Positions 60,905 to 64,000 of a stretch of 64,000 nucleotides of DNA are shown here, piece after piece. Position numbers and translations under genes: made by a program. The number at the start of each line of letters is the position of its first letter. Position 1 is the first letter of the stretch. The stretch lies in the NCBI RefSeq assembly GCF_022810765.1, contig NZ_CP094494.1, positions 1,426,001-1,490,000 of the forward strand, in the 5' to 3' direction. The notes below the pieces were generated by a model. It had not been told where the DNA came from, did no database searches, and saw only the letters and a program-made list of their open reading frames with translations. The stretch is from Winogradskyella sp. MH6. GTDB taxonomy: Bacteria; Bacteroidota; Bacteroidia; Flavobacteriales; Flavobacteriaceae.

Positions 60905-62482
60905 ATGTTTAAATCATTAAAAAGTGACTTACCTGCAAGTGTTGTGGTGTTTTTTGTAGCGTTGCCTCTCTGTTTAGGTATAGCTTTAGCTAGTGGAGCA
61001 CCATTGTTTTCGGGTTTAATTGCGGGAATTGTAGGAGGTATTGTTGTAGGGTTTTTGAGTGGGTCTGAAATTGGTGTAAGTGGTCCTGCAGCAGGACTAG
61101 CAGCAATTGTGTTAACTGCAATAACTGCGCTTGGAGGTTGGGAAAACTTTCTAGTTGCTGTTGTTCTAGGTGGTGTAATTCAAATTGTTTTTGGAATACT
61201 CAGGCTAGGAATCATAGGATACTATTTCCCTTCTTCAGTGATTAAAGGAATGTTAACAGGAATTGGAATAATCATTATTCTAAAACAAATCCCTCACTTT
61301 TTCGGATATGATATAGAGCCAGAAGGAGCGGACAGTTTTATAGAACCATCTGGTGAAAACACATTTTCTGCAATTCTTTCTGCAGTAGATAATATTACAA
61401 TTGGTTCTACAGTAATAGGAATAATTAGTTTGATTATTTTATTGTTGTGGAGTAATGTTCTTGTTAAAAAAGGAAAGATCTTTGAAATTATTCAAGGGCC
61501 GCTTGTAGCAGTAGTAGTAGGTATTATTTTTTATTTATTAACCAAGGCTAACGAAACACTAGCTATAGAGACCACACATTTAGTGAGTGTTCCAGTCCCT
61601 GATGGGTTTGATTCATTTATTAATCAGTTTAGCTTCCCAAACTTTAGTGTTATAACACAAATGGATGTTATCATCACTGGGTTTACTATCGCGCTAGTGG
61701 CATCTTTAGAGACGTTATTGTGTGTTGAGGCAACCGATAAATTAGACCCTCATAAACGTGTCACACCAACCAATAGAGAACTTTTGGCCCAAGGTACAGG
61801 TAATATAGTATCAGGATTAGTTGGAGGGTTGCCTATTACGCAGGTAATTGTACGTAGTTCGGCAAATATTCAATCTGGTGGAAAAACTAAAGCAAGTGCC
61901 ATTATTCATGGATTCTTACTGTTAATTTCAGTAATTGTTATACCTCGTATATTGAATTACATACCATTATCTGTATTAGCAGCTATTTTATTTATTGTTG
62001 GTTATAAATTGGCAAAACCATCAACATTTAAAGCTATGTATGATGGAGGATGGATGCAGTTTGTGCCATTTATTGTAACTGTTTTAGGAATTGTATTTTT
62101 AGATCTTTTAAAAGGGATAGGTTTAGGTCTAGCTATAGGTATATTTATTGTACTTTACAGAAGTTACAAAAACTCCCATTTTTTACATAAAGAAGGAGAA
62201 GATATTGATGATGGTAAAATTAAAATGACCTTGGCTGAAGAAGTTACCTTCTTTAACAAAGGTGCAATTCTAAAAGAATTAGATCGTGTACCGCACGATT
62301 CTACTTTAGAATTAGATGTTAGAAATACTAAGTATTTGGATAATGATATTATAGAAATTCTCGAAGACTTTGCTTTTAAGGCCAAAGAGAGAAATATTAA
62401 TATTAAATTGTTTTCAGAACGAGGAATAGTTGAAAATCCAGATAGTTTTGTATCATTTTTTAAAACTAAAAAGAAGAAATAA
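60905..62482 (+). CDS. SulP-family anion transporter (probable bicarbonate or sulfate permease)
   Basis: 525 residues with about ten to fourteen hydrophobic helices. SulP signatures: VVFFVALPLCLGIALASGAP at the start, SGPAAGLAAIVLTAI, then SLETLLCVEATDKLDPHKR and the NIVSGLVGGLPITQVIVRSS block. The C-terminal roughly 95 residues (about 430-525) resemble a divergent STAS domain (LELDVRNTKYLDNDIIEILE). Adjacent to a beta-carbonic anhydrase (40 bases apart), so bicarbonate is a likely substrate, as in SulP-carbonic anhydrase pairs elsewhere; sulfate remains possible. Confidence 0.9.
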   Translation: MFKSLKSDLPASVVVFFVALPLCLGIALASGAPLFSGLIAGIVGGIVVGFLSGSEIGVSGPAAGLAAIVLTAITALGGWENFLVAVVLGGVIQIVFGILRLGIIGYYFPSSVIKGMLTGIGIIIILKQIPHFFGYDIEPEGADSFIEPSGENTFSAILSAVDNITIGSTVIGIISLIILLLWSNVLVKKGKIFEIIQGPLVAVVVGIIFYLLTKANETLAIETTHLVSVPVPDGFDSFINQFSFPNFSVITQMDVIITGFTIALVASLETLLCVEATDKLDPHKRVTPTNRELLAQGTGNIVSGLVGGLPITQVIVRSSANIQSGGKTKASAIIHGFLLLISVIVIPRILNYIPLSVLAAILFIVGYKLAKPSTFKAMYDGGWMQFVPFIVTVLGIVFLDLLKGIGLGLAIGIFIVLYRSYKNSHFLHKEGEDIDDGKIKMTLAEEVTFFNKGAILKELDRVPHDSTLELDVRNTKYLDNDIIEILEDFAFKAKERNINIKLFSERGIVENPDSFVSFFKTKKKK

Positions 62483-62521
62483 AATAATGCTTCAATAAAA
62501 GAAGCGCATAAAATTGAACAA

Positions 62522-63151
62522 ATGAAAGCACATACAAGAGAAACTCAAGCGACAATGACGCCTGAAAAAGCGCTTCAATATCTCAAAGAGGGAAATATAA
62601 GATTTCAAAAAAATTTAAAAGCAAATAGAAACCTACTAGAGCAAGTCAATGATACAGCAGAAGGACAATTCCCATTTGCAACTATTTTAAGCTGTATAGA
62701 TTCTAGAGTATCAGCTGAATTGGTTTTTGACCAAGGATTAGGGGATATTTTTAGTGTAAGAATCGCTGGCAATTTTGTAAACCAAGATATTTTAGGAAGC
62801 ATGGAATTTGCATGTAAGCTTGCAGGTACAAAACTTATAGTAGTTTTGGGTCATACAAGTTGTGGTGCTATTAAAGGTGCTTGTGATCATGCAAGAATGG
62901 GTAACTTAACTGCGCTTATAAACAAAATTGAACCAGCAGTATATGCAGTAGAAGAACCAACAGATAAATCTGAGCGTAATTCTTCCAATTTAGAATTTGT
63001 AGATGCCGTTTCTAAAAAGAATGTTGAAATGACTTTGGAAAACATAAAAAATCAAAGTGTTATTTTAAATGAGATGGAAAAAAATGGGGAAATAAAAATT
63101 GTTGGAGGTATGTACGATATAAGTACAGGTGAAGTTGAATTTTATTCTTAA
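62522..63151 (+). CDS. Beta-class carbonic anhydrase
   Basis: 209 residues. The zinc ligands are C58 (SCIDSR), H111 and C114 (LGHTSCGAIKGAC), with D60 and R62 forming the catalytic dyad. The family opening TPEKALQYLKEGNIRFQKNL is present. It interconverts carbon dioxide and bicarbonate in the cytoplasm, directly downstream of the SulP transporter; the two would together supply bicarbonate. Residue set is intact and length normal. A terminator follows. Confidence 0.94.
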   Translation: MKAHTRETQATMTPEKALQYLKEGNIRFQKNLKANRNLLEQVNDTAEGQFPFATILSCIDSRVSAELVFDQGLGDIFSVRIAGNFVNQDILGSMEFACKLAGTKLIVVLGHTSCGAIKGACDHARMGNLTALINKIEPAVYAVEEPTDKSERNSSNLEFVDAVSKKNVEMTLENIKNQSVILNEMEKNGEIKIVGGMYDISTGEVEFYS

Positions 63152-63176
63152 ACCTTTCATAAAATCTAAATAGAAG

Positions 63177-63199
63177 AGCCACGTTTAGTGGCTTTTTTT
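63177..63199. terminator. Terminator between carbonic anhydrase and CvpA genes
   Basis: AGCCAC (63177-63182) pairs with GTGGCT (63188-63193) and is followed by seven T residues on the plus strand. The stem is short, six bases, extended by weak flanks. Convergent genes lie on both sides. Confidence 0.6.
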
Positions 63200-63716
63200 A
63201 TGCTTCTTCCTCATTGCTAGCTTCCTGCTCTGATTCACTTTTAATGAGATTAGGAAAAATCATTGGAGCTAGAGACTTTACAGGTTCGTAAAGTACACTT
63301 TTTTCCAAGTCTTCTTTTTCCATAAAAGGTAAGGTGTTATTTAATTTACCAAAAACAATAAGGATTATACTAAGTATTAGTCCTATTTTAAGAGCGCCAA
63401 ATACACCTCCCAAAAGCTTATTTAAAAGTCCCAAAGCAGCAAAATCAGCAAGTTTTGTTAAGGCTTTTCCAGCTAGGCTAATGGCCAAAACAATAATTAC
63501 AAAGGTAACAGCAAAAGCAACAATATTGATGGTTTTTTCACTCCAATCCACTTTAGATTCAAGCAAATCAGCGGCAAAATAACTAAAATGAATCGCACCA
63601 TATATACCTAGGACTAAAGCAACAAGAGATGCGATTTCAACAAAAAGTCCTTTAAAAAGCCCTCTAATAAATCCAAATAGTAAAAGGGCAGCTAAAACAA
63701 TATCAATAATACTCAT
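63198..63716 (-). CDS. CvpA family membrane protein
   Basis: 172 residues with four hydrophobic segments: MSIIDIVLAALLLFGFIRGL at the N-terminus, IASLVALVLGIYGAIHFSYF, INIVAFAVTFVIIVLAISLA and GALKIGLILSIILIVFG. The arrangement and the GFIRGLFKGL opening match CvpA (colicin V production/cell-envelope) proteins. A Glu-rich tail ends the protein. It is divergent from the gene at 63829. Confidence 0.88.
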   Translation of the reverse strand: MSIIDIVLAALLLFGFIRGLFKGLFVEIASLVALVLGIYGAIHFSYFAADLLESKVDWSEKTINIVAFAVTFVIIVLAISLAGKALTKLADFAALGLLNKLLGGVFGALKIGLILSIILIVFGKLNNTLPFMEKEDLEKSVLYEPVKSLAPMIFPNLIKSESEQEASNEEEA

Positions 63717-63733
63717 AGAGAAAGCGGTTTAAA

Positions 63734-63741
63734 CAAAAGTA
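63734..63741 (-). promoter_or_regulatory. Candidate -7 element (TACTTTTG) for the CvpA gene
   Basis: Exact TAnnTTTG on the minus strand, 17 bases before the ATG. No TTG at -33. Confidence 0.45.
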
Positions 63742-63795
63742 CATGAATTTTTGCCATTTTAAACTAATAACGATTAATCAGAGCTTTTAGTTTAT

Positions 63796-63803
63796 TAACT
63801 TTG
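63796..63803 (+). promoter_or_regulatory. Candidate -7 element (TAACTTTG) for the gene at 63829
   Basis: Exact TAnnTTTG on the plus strand, 25 bases before the ATG. No TTG at -33. Confidence 0.45.
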
Positions 63804-63828
63804 AAGCTTCAAAATAGAGTGGTGATTT

Positions 63829-64000
63829 ATGGCACGAGACGAACAATTAAAAGAGCGATGGGATTTAGTAGTAGAAAAGCTATCTAAGCAATTTGCCGAT
63901 GGTGATACGCTTGACTTAGATTCTATTATTTATCTTATAGGTGTGCAAGAGCTAGGACAAATACATCGGGAATACAAAAAAGACCATAAGTTAGACTTAA
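63829..64000 (+). CDS. Unrecognised conserved-looking protein, N-terminal part, cut by the window edge
   Basis: 57 complete codons from the ATG at 63829 run open to the window edge: MARDEQLKERWDLVVEKLSK, then a Gly/Asp turn and LDLDSIIYLIGVQELGQIHR. The segment is charged and helical, without a signal peptide, so a cytoplasmic protein is likely. I do not recognise the family. A TAnnTTTG element 25 bases upstream supports the start. Confidence 0.65.
   Translation, partial: MARDEQLKERWDLVVEKLSKQFADGDTLDLDSIIYLIGVQELGQIHREYKKDHKLDL

Overview
The window looks like a chromosomal segment from a member of the Flavobacteriaceae (Bacteroidota), probably an aerobic, perhaps marine, species. The evidence is AT-rich DNA, TonB receptors with N-terminal carboxypeptidase-regulatory-like domains, a type IX secretion (T9SS) sorting tail, a single-cytochrome succinate dehydrogenase, a complete Bat operon, an L21 ribosomal protein with a helix-hairpin-helix tail, and -7 elements of the TAnnTTTG type. 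I found no rRNA, tRNA, insertion sequence, phage gene or CRISPR array. The organism name is inferred from gene content only.

Layout. 1-5.5 kb: start of an aminopeptidase P gene (minus strand, cut by the window edge), then an exported BNR/VPS10-type beta-propeller protein translationally coupled to an AraC regulator, then an esterase-TPR protein. 5.6-9.1 kb: sdhCAB. 9.2-10.9 kb: a MutS-family ATPase with predicted membrane helices. 11.1-16.7 kb (minus): phytase, TonB receptor and a TPR/LuxR-type membrane regulator. 16.8-17.8 kb (minus): rpmA-rplU. 18.1-21.5 kb: two M16 peptidases forming a catalytic/non-catalytic pair. 21.5-23.4 kb: EamA transporter, a metal-binding lipoprotein and a small membrane protein. 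23.5-29.9 kb: TonB receptor plus DUF5689 lipoprotein, divergent from an exported endonuclease/exonuclease/phosphatase protein and a T9SS cargo protein. 29.9-40 kb (minus): a membrane protein, penicillin-binding protein 1C, a monooxygenase-like protein, an SH3 protein and a giant alpha-2-macroglobulin. 40-45.9 kb: isoaspartyl peptidase/asparaginase, ALDH7-type dehydrogenase, a DUF1800/DUF1501 pair and a small lipoprotein. 46.2-49.6 kb (minus): aldo/keto reductase, SDR, HD hydrolase and AlbA-type protein. 49.7-51.2 kb: two DUF4382 lipoproteins. 51.3-60.5 kb: moxR-DUF58-batD-like-batA-B-C-D-E. 60.5-63.2 kb: small exported protein, SulP transporter, beta-carbonic anhydrase. 63.2-64 kb: CvpA-family protein (minus) and the start of an unrecognised gene.

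How genes work together. Phytase plus its receptor, and the exported nuclease plus its receptor and lipoprotein, look like two organic-phosphorus scavenging loci 10 kb apart (inference). PbpC with alpha-2-macroglobulin is a known periplasmic defence/repair pairing. MoxR-Bat is a known envelope/stress complex of Bacteroidota. SulP with carbonic anhydrase is a plausible bicarbonate uptake unit.

The most unusual non-coding signal is a family of short intergenic elements with TGTCA...TGACA ends and palindromic interiors (243-314, 10956-11029, 32726-32789, 33122-33187), plus related hairpins, densest beside the pbpC/alpha-2-macroglobulin genes. I did not find a clearly new multi-gene system; the best leads are these repeats, the membrane-embedded MutS-like ATPase, and several lineage-specific domain additions.
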